Source: Algiphilus sp. (GTDB taxonomy: Bacteria; Pseudomonadota; Gammaproteobacteria; Nevskiales; Nevskiaceae). Taken from it: a stretch of DNA of 63,446 nt. This document shows, one piece after another, positions 35,998 through 44,722 of this stretch. The stretch's first letter is position 1, and each line of letters opens with the position of its first letter. Below the pieces are notes generated by a model, which did not search any database, had not been told where the DNA came from, and worked only from the letters and a program-made list of their open reading frames with translations. Location of the stretch: positions 1 to 63,446 of the forward strand of contig NZ_JAGLEJ010000017.1 in the NCBI RefSeq assembly GCF_023145115.1, read 5' to 3'. The position numbers and the translations under genes are program-made.

Positions 35998-37473
35998 ATG
36001 ACCTACCTGCTCGCCGTCGATCAGGGCACCACCAGCACGCGCGCGATCATCTTCGACCGCGACGCGCACTACATCGCCACCGCCACGCGCGAGTTGCAGC
36101 AGTCCTACCCGAACCCGGGCTGGGTCGAGCACGACGCGCGCGCCATCTGGGCCGACACCCGCGACTGCGTGCGCGAGGCCATGGCCAAGGCGGGCATCGA
36201 GGCCGCGCAGATCGCCGGTCTGGGCATCACCAACCAGCGTGAAACGGTCGTGGTCTGGGACCGTGCCACCGGCGAACCCATCCATCCCGCGATCGTCTGG
36301 CAGGACCGCCGCACCACCGAGTTCTGCAAGGCGCAGCACAGCGAAGCCCGGGACGGCTGGCTGCAGCAGAAGACCGGTCTGCTGCTCGACCCCTACTTCT
36401 CGGCGACCAAGGTGGCGTGGATCCTCGACAACGTCGAGGGCGCGCGTCAGCGCGCCGAAGCCGGCGAGCTCGCCTTCGGCACCATCGACAGCTGGCTGAT
36501 CTACAAGCTCAGCGGCGGCCGCGTGCACGCCACCGACGCCACCAACGCCTCGCGCACGCTGCTGTTCAACATCCGCATGCAGCGCTGGGACGATGAGCTG
36601 CTCGAATTCTTCCAGGTCCCGCGCGCCATGCTGCCGCAGGTGCACGACAGCGCCTACGCATTCGGCCACACCGACAGCGCCCTGTTCGGCGGGCCCATCG
36701 CCATCGCCGGTGTGGCCGGCGACCAGCAGGCCGCGACCGTCGGCCAGGCCTGCTTCGAGCCCGGCATGATCAAGTCCACCTACGGCACCGGCTGCTTCAT
36801 GGTGCTGAATCTGGGCGACAAGTTCGTGCGTTCGCGCAACCGGTTGCTGACCACCACCGCCTACCGGTTGAACGGCGAGGTGACCTACGGTCTGGAGGGC
36901 AGCATCTTCATCGCCGGCGCCGCCGTGCAGTGGCTGCGCGATGCCGCCAAGCTCATCCAGCACGCCGCCGACACCGAGGACATCGCCCGCTCCATTCCGG
37001 ATACGCGTGGCGTCTACATGGTGCCCGCCTTCACCGGCCTCGGCGCGCCCTACTGGGATCCGGAGGCCCGCGGCGCCGTGCTGGGCCTGACCCGCGACAC
37101 CGGCCTCGCCCACATCGTGCGCGCCGCGCTGGAGTCGGTCTGCTACCAGACGCGTGACCTCATCGGCGCCATGCGCGAGGACGCCCACGCCCCCAGCGAG
37201 CTGCGCGTCGACGGCGGCATGGTCGTCAACGACTGGGTCGTCCAGTTCCTCTCGGACATCCTGGGCATCCCCGCCGTCCGCCCCGAGGTCATCGAGACCA
37301 CCGCCCTGGGCGCCGCCTTCCTCGCCGGCCTGCAGACCGGTGTCTACGGCTCGCTCGACGATATCAGCGCGCTGTGGAAGACCGACCGCAGCTTCGCCCC
37401 CGAAATGCCCGGCGACAAGGCCGACCAGCTCTACAAGGGCTGGAAACGAGCCGTCGAGCGTGTGAGGGGGTGA
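35998..37473 (+). CDS. glpK: glycerol kinase
   Basis: Phosphorylates glycerol to glycerol-3-phosphate. The 491 residues start MTYLLAVDQGTTSTRAIIFD (ATP-binding loop), with GITNQRETVVVWDRATG near 77 and the FGGY-type C-terminal motif GLGAPYWDPEARGAVLGLTRD near 345. GGGGGAG lies 9 bases before the ATG. No glpF, glpD or glpR is adjacent, so it is isolated from the usual glycerol regulon. Confidence 0.96.
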   Translation: MTYLLAVDQGTTSTRAIIFDRDAHYIATATRELQQSYPNPGWVEHDARAIWADTRDCVREAMAKAGIEAAQIAGLGITNQRETVVVWDRATGEPIHPAIVWQDRRTTEFCKAQHSEARDGWLQQKTGLLLDPYFSATKVAWILDNVEGARQRAEAGELAFGTIDSWLIYKLSGGRVHATDATNASRTLLFNIRMQRWDDELLEFFQVPRAMLPQVHDSAYAFGHTDSALFGGPIAIAGVAGDQQAATVGQACFEPGMIKSTYGTGCFMVLNLGDKFVRSRNRLLTTTAYRLNGEVTYGLEGSIFIAGAAVQWLRDAAKLIQHAADTEDIARSIPDTRGVYMVPAFTGLGAPYWDPEARGAVLGLTRDTGLAHIVRAALESVCYQTRDLIGAMREDAHAPSELRVDGGMVVNDWVVQFLSDILGIPAVRPEVIETTALGAAFLAGLQTGVYGSLDDISALWKTDRSFAPEMPGDKADQLYKGWKRAVERVRG

Positions 37474-37515
37474 GACGTGACCGAAGCGCCTGTGGCGCTT
37501 CGCAGCACGTCGAAC

Positions 37516-37537
37516 GCCCGGACATGGATGTCCGGGC
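37516..37537. repeat. perfect hairpin after glpK
   Basis: GCCCGGACAT-GG-ATGTCCGGGC: perfect 10-bp arms, 43 bases past the glpK stop, with no T-run after it. It may protect the glpK transcript's 3' end or be a single REP-like unit. I see no second copy in the window. Confidence 0.6.
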
Positions 37538-37732
37538 AGGGGTTCGAGAGAGCGCAACCGCAGCGCCATGGACGGCAGGCACGCCCCTCATCGGGGCGGC
37601 GGCATGCCGATGTGCCGGGCCCCGGCAGGGTCACTTGGCGAGGCCCGGAAGGCCGAGCCTAGTGATCGCGGCGGCCGCTGGCACGGCAAGCGTTTCGGGC
37701 AGCACGTCGAACACCCCGGCAGCCTCCGCCAT

Positions 37733-37761
37733 TTGACACCACCCCCGCCCTTGACGATAGT
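37733..37761 (+). promoter_or_regulatory. sigma-70-type promoter for lemA
   Basis: A perfect -35 TTGACA (37733-37738), a 17-base spacer and -10 GATAGT (37756-37761), ending 74 bases before the lemA ATG. The -10 matches TATAAT at four positions. The same hexamer pair and spacing recur upstream of gltB. Confidence 0.6.
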
Positions 37762-37835
37762 CCGGTGACCCCGGTGCCGCCGCCGCTTGCAGGCCGCGCG
37801 CGGTCATCGGGGTCCGACAATCAGGGGGCTTTCGC

Positions 37836-38435
37836 ATGGGCGCTATCGTTCCGGTCGTTGTCGCGCTGATGATCGTCGCCATCGGATATGGCTGGTACGT
37901 GGCTCTGATCACCCGCCGCAACAAGGCGCTGGAGGCGCTTTCCTCCATCGACGTCCAGCTGCGCAAGCGTCACGACCTGATTCCGAATGTGCTCAGGCTG
38001 GCGCAGCAGTTCATGACGCACGAGCGCGAGCTGATCACGCGACTGACCGAGCTGCGCACCCGCGCCCAGGAGCGCTACGACCCGTCGCGGCCGGATGACG
38101 TGGAAGCGCATCTGAGCGCGGAGGGCGCGCTGCAGGGCGGCATGCGGCAGTTGTTCGCCGTGGCGGAAAACTATCCGGAGCTGCGCTCGAGCGAAACCAT
38201 CGTCCAGGCCCAGCAGACCTTCAACGAGGTGGAGGGGCACATCGCTGCCTCGCGCCGCTTCTACAACGCCGCCGTTACCCGCCTGAACAATGCCGTGCAG
38301 ATCTTCCCCGGCTCGATGATCGCCGGCATGACCGGGATACGCGGCATGCCCTTCTTCGAGATCGAGGACGACGTGGTGCGTCAGCCCGTCAATGCCGACG
38401 ATTATCTCCGCGCCGGCGATCGGCCGACGGTCTAG
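37836..38435 (+). CDS. LemA family protein
   Basis: A 199-residue protein with one N-terminal membrane helix (VPVVVALMIVAIGYGWYVALI) and a coiled/helical extracytoplasmic domain. Family signatures are ALSSIDVQLRKRHDLIPNVL near 29, ENYPELRSSE near 110, and SRRFYNAAVTRLNNAVQIFP near 135. The function is unknown; LemA proteins are often paired with membrane proteins of unknown role, here a DUF3137 protein 23 bases downstream. Confidence 0.92.
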   Translation: MGAIVPVVVALMIVAIGYGWYVALITRRNKALEALSSIDVQLRKRHDLIPNVLRLAQQFMTHERELITRLTELRTRAQERYDPSRPDDVEAHLSAEGALQGGMRQLFAVAENYPELRSSETIVQAQQTFNEVEGHIAASRRFYNAAVTRLNNAVQIFPGSMIAGMTGIRGMPFFEIEDDVVRQPVNADDYLRAGDRPTV

Positions 38436-38458
38436 CGCAGCGCAAGGTCTCGGCCGGC

Positions 38459-39457
38459 ATGGACAACGCCATGGATCGCCTGTCGCCGTATGCCGACGGC
38501 TACGAGCGGTTCTTCACCGCGGAGATCGAGCCGTCGCTCGCGGAGATGGAGAAGAAGCGGCGCGAGGTGGCGCGGAAGATCAAGCGCAGTCTCGTCTTGG
38601 CCCTGGTGGCCTTCGTCCTGTTCCTGGCGTGCCTGGTCCCGCCGTGGTTCGGGGCAGCGTTCAGCGCCGGCATCGAGCCGTATCGCGGCGGTGTCATGAT
38701 GGGAGGGCTCTTCGCCTCGGCGGTGTTCTTCTTCCGCGCCGGATATCTGACCATCGGGGTGCAGGGCGATTTCAAGGAGGTCGTGGTCGGGCGGACCTGC
38801 GCCTTCCTGGGGCTGGACTATGCCCGCAGCTCCAGCGACTTCCCGGTCGACCGCTTCCGGGAAACGGGGCTCTGTTCAGGTTTCGACGACAGCACGATCG
38901 AGGACGCCATAAGCGGCGAGCACAAGGGGGTCGCCCTGCAGCTCTGCCAGGCCTCGCTGGAGCGGCGCGGTGGCTCGTCCGACAGCGGAAGCAGCACCAG
39001 CACGGCATTCAAGGGCGTGCTCCTGATCTACCGTTTTCCCAAGCGCTTTCACGGCGCGACGGTCGTCCTTCCGGACGCCACCTGGGCGGGCAATCTGGTG
39101 GTGGGGCTGCGCCAGGAGGGGCAACGCGTCACCCTCGAGGATGTCGGCTTCGAGGACCGCTTCGAGGTGTACTCGAGCGATCAGGTCGAGGCGCGCTACC
39201 TGCTGACGCCGCGTTTCATGGAACGCGTCGTCGCGCTCGGCCGGATGTTCGACGAGGACGGCGGCGGCCTGTCGATGGCCTTCGACGGCAGCGATCTGCT
39301 GATCGCCTACCGGACGCCGCTGAAGCTCTTCGTCGGCGCCGGCGTGTTCACGGATTTCACCGACCGCGCGCATATCGGACCCATCCTCAAGGAACTGGCC
39401 ATGCTGCTGGAGATCGTCGATGTGCTGAAACTGGACGATCGGTCGGGCAGCGCCTGA
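38459..39457 (+). CDS. DUF3137 membrane protein
   Basis: A 332-residue protein with two membrane helices close together (VLALVAFVLFLACLVPPWFG and GVMMGGLFASAVFFFRAGYL, about 46-100) and a large C-terminal domain characteristic of DUF3137 (FKGVLLIYRFPKRFHGATVVLP near 180; VEARYLLTPRFMERV near 242). The function is unknown. It follows lemA closely and probably works with it in the membrane; the two-gene unit ends at convergent chorismatase. Confidence 0.85.
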   Translation: MDNAMDRLSPYADGYERFFTAEIEPSLAEMEKKRREVARKIKRSLVLALVAFVLFLACLVPPWFGAAFSAGIEPYRGGVMMGGLFASAVFFFRAGYLTIGVQGDFKEVVVGRTCAFLGLDYARSSSDFPVDRFRETGLCSGFDDSTIEDAISGEHKGVALQLCQASLERRGGSSDSGSSTSTAFKGVLLIYRFPKRFHGATVVLPDATWAGNLVVGLRQEGQRVTLEDVGFEDRFEVYSSDQVEARYLLTPRFMERVVALGRMFDEDGGGLSMAFDGSDLLIAYRTPLKLFVGAGVFTDFTDRAHIGPILKELAMLLEIVDVLKLDDRSGSA

Positions 39458-39476
39458 CGGCGATCCGGTGCGGGCG

Positions 39477-40412
39477 TCACGCCAGGCGGAACACGCCCTC
39501 GCACTCGATCATCAGCTCCGGCCGGCAGATGTCGCCCTGCAGGACCGTGATCGCGCCGCTCAGGCCCAGCCGCTCGGCTGCCGCGAGATCCTCGGCGCGG
39601 CGCAGGTAGATGACCGCGCGCTCGTTCTGCCAGCGGTTGCCGGCGGCGTGCAGCAGGGCGTCGATGTTGCTGCGGGTTTCGCGGGCCTGCTCGCCGGCAT
39701 CGGAGGGGTGAAGGCTGTCGGCGCCGACCACGGCGGCGGTGCCGGAGACCAGCAGCGCGCCCCAGTCGGTGCGCAGTGAGCGCACGAAGCTCGGCGGTTG
39801 CGGGCCGTAGCGGCGGGGGTAGTCGAAGGCGCTGGTCTGCCGCGGATTCTCGATGGCCTGCGCCGGTGAGCGCGCGGCCATGAAGTGGATCGATGCGCCA
39901 TCGACGGGCCGGCCGATGACGGTGGCGGCCGGATAGTCGCGCGGGTCGCGCGCGATGGCGTCCAGCGCGCGTGCGCGACCGACGCAGAACTGGCGATAGC
40001 GTTCGCCATCGCCGTCGCCGCGGTGGATGTGGCCGAGGTAGATCCAGCAGCGCAGCAGGTGCGGATAGCCGGCGCCGCGGATGACGCCGATCAGTCGCTC
40101 GAAGGCGTCGCGGCAGGCGCCGGCGGTGTCCGCCGCGAGCGCGGTCTCGTCGATGGCGAGGTGGCCGAAGCCGATCGCGCTGTTGGCGCGGAAGGCGACG
40201 TCGTCATCGCCCAGATCACCGACCGCACTGTCGGACAGCCACCATTCGCACCGGGGGCCGGCGAGCAGCGGCAGGCTGGTGCGCACCCGCCATGCCTCGG
40301 CATCGGGCTCGTCGGGGTCGCGGCCGCCGTGATCGACGCACAGCAGGACGCGCGCCGCGTCCACCGCCGGCGCGTCCTCGGTCGACAGGCGGTAGGGCTG
40401 CCGCAGCGTCAT
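39477..40412 (-). CDS. chorismatase, FkbO/Hyg5/XanB2 family
   Basis: Splits chorismate to pyruvate plus a cyclohexadiene diol or hydroxybenzoate. The 311 residues match the family often mislabelled pteridine-dependent deoxygenase: FMAARSPAQAIENPRQTSAF near 177, YPRRYGPQPPSFVRS near 199, LLVSGTAAVVGADS near 221 and RCWIYLGHIHRGDGDGERYR near 120. XanB2 in Xanthomonas makes 3- and 4-hydroxybenzoate for pigment and ubiquinone; which product arises here cannot be told. It lies 52 bases after mdh on the same strand, and no pigment genes are near. Confidence 0.85.
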   Translation of the reverse strand: MTLRQPYRLSTEDAPAVDAARVLLCVDHGGRDPDEPDAEAWRVRTSLPLLAGPRCEWWLSDSAVGDLGDDDVAFRANSAIGFGHLAIDETALAADTAGACRDAFERLIGVIRGAGYPHLLRCWIYLGHIHRGDGDGERYRQFCVGRARALDAIARDPRDYPAATVIGRPVDGASIHFMAARSPAQAIENPRQTSAFDYPRRYGPQPPSFVRSLRTDWGALLVSGTAAVVGADSLHPSDAGEQARETRSNIDALLHAAGNRWQNERAVIYLRRAEDLAAAERLGLSGAITVLQGDICRPELMIECEGVFRLA

Positions 40413-40464
40413 GACGGGAACAAAGGCCTCCGGCGCACGCCGGGTGCGCCGGAAGCGCGGACGA

Positions 40465-41442
40465 TCAGCCCAGCAGATCCTCGATGGCGCCGCGCTCCTC
40501 GCGCAGCTCGGTCTCGGTCTCGGTCATGCGGCCGCGCGAGAACTCGTCCACCGGCAGATCCTGCACGATCGCGTAGTCGCCGCCCTCGCAGAGCACCGGG
40601 TAGGAATAGACCACGCCGGGCGCGATGCCGTACGAGCCGTCCGACGGAATGCCCATGCTCACCCACTTGCCGTTCGAGCCCAGCGCCCAGTCGCGCATGT
40701 GGTCGATCGCCGCCGAGGCTGCCGACGCCGCCGAGCTGGCACCGCGCGCCTTGATGATGGCGGCGCCGCGCTGCTGCACGGTGGGGATGAAGTCGGACTC
40801 GATCCAGTTCTGGTCGACCAGGTTCTTGGCGGCCTTGCCGTCGATCGTGCAGTGCGAGATGTCCGGGTACTGCGTGGAGCTGTGGTTGCCCCACACGATC
40901 AGCTTCTCGATGTCGTTGACGTGCGAGCCGGTCTTGTTGGCGAGCTGCGACGCCGCGCGGTTGTGATCGAGGCGCATCATCGCGGTGATCTGGCGCGGGT
41001 CGATCTTGGGCGCGTTGCTGGCGGTGATCAGCGCGTTGGTGTTGGCCGGGTTGCCGACCACCAGCACGCGCACGTCGCTGCGCGCGTTGTCGGACAGCGC
41101 CTTGCCCTGCACCGAGAAGATCTTGGCGTTGGCCTGCAGCAGATCCTTGCGCTCCATGCCCGGGCCGCGCGGGCGCGCGCCGACGAGCAGCGCGTAGGAA
41201 ATGTCCGAGAACGCCTCGTTGGGGTCGGACGACGCGGTGATGCCCTGCACCAGCGGGAAGGCGCAGTCCTCGACCTCCATCACCGTGCCGCGGAGCTTCT
41301 CCATGGCATCGGGAATGTCGAGCAGCTGCAGGATGACCGGCTGGTCCTTGCCGAGCATGTCGCCCGAGGCGATGCGGAAGATGAGCGAATAGGCGATCTG
41401 CCCGGCGGCGCCGGTGATCGCGATGCGAACGGGGTCAGCCAT
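40465..41442 (-). CDS. mdh: malate dehydrogenase
   Basis: NAD-dependent TCA-cycle enzyme, 325 residues. The coenzyme loop is ITGAAGQIAYSLIFRIASGD near 9, substrate arginines are in GARPRGPGMERKDLL near 88, and the catalytic His is in IVWGNHSSTQYPD near 185. It is the LDH-like, cytosolic type (VGNPANTNALI near 127), not the enteric form. Confidence 0.96.
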   Translation of the reverse strand: MADPVRIAITGAAGQIAYSLIFRIASGDMLGKDQPVILQLLDIPDAMEKLRGTVMEVEDCAFPLVQGITASSDPNEAFSDISYALLVGARPRGPGMERKDLLQANAKIFSVQGKALSDNARSDVRVLVVGNPANTNALITASNAPKIDPRQITAMMRLDHNRAASQLANKTGSHVNDIEKLIVWGNHSSTQYPDISHCTIDGKAAKNLVDQNWIESDFIPTVQQRGAAIIKARGASSAASAASAAIDHMRDWALGSNGKWVSMGIPSDGSYGIAPGVVYSYPVLCEGGDYAIVQDLPVDEFSRGRMTETETELREERGAIEDLLG

Positions 41443-41549
41443 GGTCTACGAGCTCCAGAATCCGGTGAATGGCACGTGAATAAAGCCTTCGGCGCGCGCA
41501 ATTATGCCCCAAGCCCGGAAATCGACCCGTTCGCGCGGGAGCGGGATCG

Positions 41550-44057
41550 CTATCCCTGCAGGCGCAGCACGCGGTCGGGGGCCACCATGGTCACCCCGCG
41601 CAGTGCCAGCCAGCCCATCGCGCCCACCAGCAGACCGCCGCCCAGCGGCCCGGCCAGCCACGGCCACAGCGGCATGGCGAAGGGCATGTCGAACACGCGC
41701 GCGGCCAGCTGCCAGGCCACCAGCTGCGCGATGGCGGTGGCGATCGCACCGGCGGTGGCGCCCAGCACGCCGTACTCCACCAGCAGCGTGCGCGCCACGA
41801 AGTGCCGGCGCGCGCCCAGTGCGCGCAGCAGTGCCACCTCCTGCTCGCGCTCGGTGCGCGAGGTCTCGATGGCGGCGAGCAGCACCAGCACGCCGGCGGC
41901 GAGCGCGAAGGCCAGCAGGAAGGCCAGCGCCTGCACGATGCGGTCGATGACCGCGCGCACCTGCTCCAGCAATGCATCGATGTCTATCGGCGTGACGTTC
42001 GGGAAACGCTCCACCAGCGCCCGCAGAAGCGCGCCGCGTTCCCCGGACAGGTGGAAACTGGTCAGCCAGCTCACCGGCACGCGCTCGGGATCGAGCGCGC
42101 CGGGCGTGGTCATCAGGAAGAAGTTGGGTCGAAAGCTGTCCCACTGGACCTCGCGCAGATTCGCCACCGTGAAGGTGATGTCGCGGCCGGCGAAGCGCAG
42201 CGTCATGGTGTCGCCGATGGCGACATCGAGCCGCTCCACGGCGTAGTCGTCGGCCGACAGCAGCGGCTCGCCGTGCGCGTCGTCGCGCCACCACTGCCCG
42301 TCGGTGAGCCGGTTGTCGGGTGGCAGCGCGGCGCTCCACGACAGGTTGAAGTCGCGGTTGATCCAGCGCTGCGTTTCCGGATCGTCGAAGTCGTCGACGC
42401 TGACCTGCTCGCCGCGCAGTCCCACCAGCCGGCCGCGCGCCATCGGCCACAGCCGCACGTCGGCAAGGCCGCGGTCGGCGAGGAAGTCGGCGAGCGCATC
42501 GCGCTGCGCGTGTTGCACGTTGACCAGGAAGATGTTGGGGGTGCCGGCCGGCAGGCTCGCCCGCCACTGGCTCAGCATCTCGCCGCGCACGATCGCCATC
42601 AGCAGCAGCGCGAGCAGCACCAGGCCCAGGGCCGATGCAAGTCCGGCGGAAGCCCGCCGCCGGCGCGCCAGGTTGGCCAGCCCCAGCCGCCATGCCGCGC
42701 CCGCGGCGCCGCTGCGGCGCATGCCGTCGAGCAGGCGCAGGGCCCCCTGCGCGATCAGATAGAGCAGCGCCACGGCGACCGCGGCGCCGGCGATCACCGC
42801 GGCGGTCAGGGGCAGACTGCGTGCCTGCAGGCCGACGATGACGAGCAGCGCGATACAGGCCGCGCCGCGCAGTCCGCGTGCCGCCAGGGTCGCGGTCTCG
42901 GCGTGCTGGAACACGCGCATCGGCGAGACATCGCGTACCGCCAGGATCGACGGCATCGCGAAGCCCACCAGCAGCACGGCACCGAGCAGCGCCGCCTGCG
43001 CCGCCGGCCACCACGACGCGGGCGGCGGCAGTCCGGCATCGAAGAGCGCGCCGGCGGCACCCGCGATCACCGCCTGCCCGCCCCAGGCCACGCCCAGCCC
43101 CAGCGTGATGCCGCCGAGGCCCAGCGCCCCCATCAGCGCCAGCAGCGCGCGCCCGACGAAGGCGCGCGAGGCACCCAGCACCCGCAGCAGCGCAGCCTCG
43201 TCGCGCAGGCTGCGGCCGAAGCCGTCGGCCGCGATCATGGCCGCGGCGGCGGCCAGCACCAGCGCGCAGACCACGGTGAGATCCAGGAAGCGGTCGGCGC
43301 GGTCCATGGCGGCGGCCAGCTCGCGCCGGGCCTCGGTGGGCGTCACCATCTCCACGCCGGCGGCGTCGGCGGCCGCGCGCACGGCGTCGAGCGCTTCGGC
43401 CGGACCGGCGAGCTGCAGCGCGTAGGCGACGCGAGCGCCCGGGCCGGTGAGTCCGGCGCGCTCGAGATCGTCGTGGTGCAGCATCAGGCGCGGCGCGAGC
43501 TCGCGGAAGCCGCCGCCGCGATCGGGCTCGAAGGTGAGCACGCCCGCCACGCGCAGCGCCGCGCCGCCGACCTGGACCTCGGCACCCGGCGACAGCCCGA
43601 GCTCGGCCCACAGCCGGCTGTCGACGTAGACCGTCCCGGGCCGAGGCGCCGCAGCCGGTGCGGCCTCCCCGAACGGGCGCCCGGCGGTGCGCAGGCCGCT
43701 GCGCAGCGGGTAGTCGTCGCCGACGGCCTTGAGCGAAGCCAGCGCCGAACGCTCGGAGGGACCGAACACCACGCTCGGCATGCTGACGATGGGCGCGGTG
43801 CGCAGGCCGGCGTCCCGCGCGACCCCGGCGAGCGCGTCGGGAATGGGGCGGCGCGCCTGCAGCAGCGCATCGGCGCCGATGCTCTCGCCGCTCTGCGCCA
43901 CCAGTGCCGCGCGCACGCGCTCGGAGAACAGCCCCACCGAACCGGCCGAGCCCACCGCCACCGCCAGCGCGGCCACCAGCAGCAGGGCGCCGTGCTGGCG
44001 CCAGCCGTGGCGGGCGCGGCGCAGCGCGTAGCGCAGCGGCGAAGCGGTGGCGTTCAT
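41550..44057 (-). CDS. FtsX-like ABC permease (YbbP type)
   Basis: An 835-residue permease with about ten membrane helices in two FtsX-type groups (around 240-440 and 700-835) flanking a large periplasmic domain (LVNVQHAQRDALADFLADRG; RWINRDFNLSWSAALPPDNRL). The length and gene order match E. coli YbbP, the partner of YbbA. Its cargo is not established and extrusion of lipids is only a guess. The ATG overlaps the ybbA stop by 4 bases. Confidence 0.88.
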   Translation of the reverse strand: MNATASPLRYALRRARHGWRQHGALLLVAALAVAVGSAGSVGLFSERVRAALVAQSGESIGADALLQARRPIPDALAGVARDAGLRTAPIVSMPSVVFGPSERSALASLKAVGDDYPLRSGLRTAGRPFGEAAPAAAPRPGTVYVDSRLWAELGLSPGAEVQVGGAALRVAGVLTFEPDRGGGFRELAPRLMLHHDDLERAGLTGPGARVAYALQLAGPAEALDAVRAAADAAGVEMVTPTEARRELAAAMDRADRFLDLTVVCALVLAAAAAMIAADGFGRSLRDEAALLRVLGASRAFVGRALLALMGALGLGGITLGLGVAWGGQAVIAGAAGALFDAGLPPPASWWPAAQAALLGAVLLVGFAMPSILAVRDVSPMRVFQHAETATLAARGLRGAACIALLVIVGLQARSLPLTAAVIAGAAVAVALLYLIAQGALRLLDGMRRSGAAGAAWRLGLANLARRRRASAGLASALGLVLLALLLMAIVRGEMLSQWRASLPAGTPNIFLVNVQHAQRDALADFLADRGLADVRLWPMARGRLVGLRGEQVSVDDFDDPETQRWINRDFNLSWSAALPPDNRLTDGQWWRDDAHGEPLLSADDYAVERLDVAIGDTMTLRFAGRDITFTVANLREVQWDSFRPNFFLMTTPGALDPERVPVSWLTSFHLSGERGALLRALVERFPNVTPIDIDALLEQVRAVIDRIVQALAFLLAFALAAGVLVLLAAIETSRTEREQEVALLRALGARRHFVARTLLVEYGVLGATAGAIATAIAQLVAWQLAARVFDMPFAMPLWPWLAGPLGGGLLVGAMGWLALRGVTMVAPDRVLRLQG

Positions 44058-44722
44058 TCGGCGATGCGGCCGTCGACGAGGGTCATGCGGCGCTGGCACC
44101 GTGCCGCCAGCTGCGGGTCGTGCGTCACCAGCACCAGCGTCGTGCCCGCCTCGCGGTTGAGCGCGAACAGCAGCTCGATGATCTGGCCGCCGGTGTCGCC
44201 GTCGAGGCTGCCGGTGGGCTCGTCGGCGAAGAGGATGCCCGGACCGGTGACCCAGGCGCGTGCCAGCGCCACGCGCTGCTGCTCACCGCCGGAGAGCTGG
44301 TGCGGGTAGTGTCCGGTGCGCCGGGCGAGGCCGACGCGCGCCAGTGCCTCCTCGGCGCGCTGGCGCGCGTCGCGCAGGCCGGCGAGCTCGGCCGGCAGCA
44401 TGACGTTCTCGAGGGCCGTGAAGCCGCCCAGCAGCTGGAAGGACTGGAACACGAAGCCGACCCGGCTGGCGCGAGCCGCCGCCCGGGCTTCCTCGTCCAT
44501 GGCGCTGATCTCGGCGCCGTCGAGCACCACGCGGCCGCTCGTGGGCGAGTCGAGGCCGGCGAGCAGCGCCAGCAGCGTGGTCTTGCCCGACCCGCTGGCG
44601 CCGACGATGGACACCGTCTCGCCAGGATGCACGGCAATATCGACTCCGCGCAGAATGTCGAGCTTCTGCGCGCCGCTCGACACGCTCTTGCAGAGATTCT
44701 CGGAAACAATGATGGGATGCAT
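44054..44722 (-). CDS. ABC transporter ATPase (YbbA type)
   Basis: A 222-residue LolD-like ATPase. It has Walker A GASGSGKTTLLALL near 42, Q-loop FVFQSFQLL, signature LSGGEQQRVALARA near 142 and Walker B GILFADEPTGSLD near 162. The N-terminus HPIIVSENLCKSVSSGAQKL matches YbbA, so the ATG at 44722 is sound. That start overlaps the 5' end of divergent tesA by up to 14 bases. Confidence 0.92.
   Translation of the reverse strand: MHPIIVSENLCKSVSSGAQKLDILRGVDIAVHPGETVSIVGASGSGKTTLLALLAGLDSPTSGRVVLDGAEISAMDEEARAAARASRVGFVFQSFQLLGGFTALENVMLPAELAGLRDARQRAEEALARVGLARRTGHYPHQLSGGEQQRVALARAWVTGPGILFADEPTGSLDGDTGGQIIELLFALNREAGTTLVLVTHDPQLAARCQRRMTLVDGRIAE

Larger units (their letters stand above)
37474..37835. 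other. non-coding spacer glpK-lemA
   Basis: The only gap over 300 bases in the window (362 bases). It holds the 22-base hairpin at 37516-37537, a smaller GCCCC-loop-GGGGC hairpin near 37580, a 14-base direct repeat GCAGCACGTCGAAC (37502-37515 and 37699-37712), and a promoter at 37733-37761. I see no convincing gene. Confidence 0.7.
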
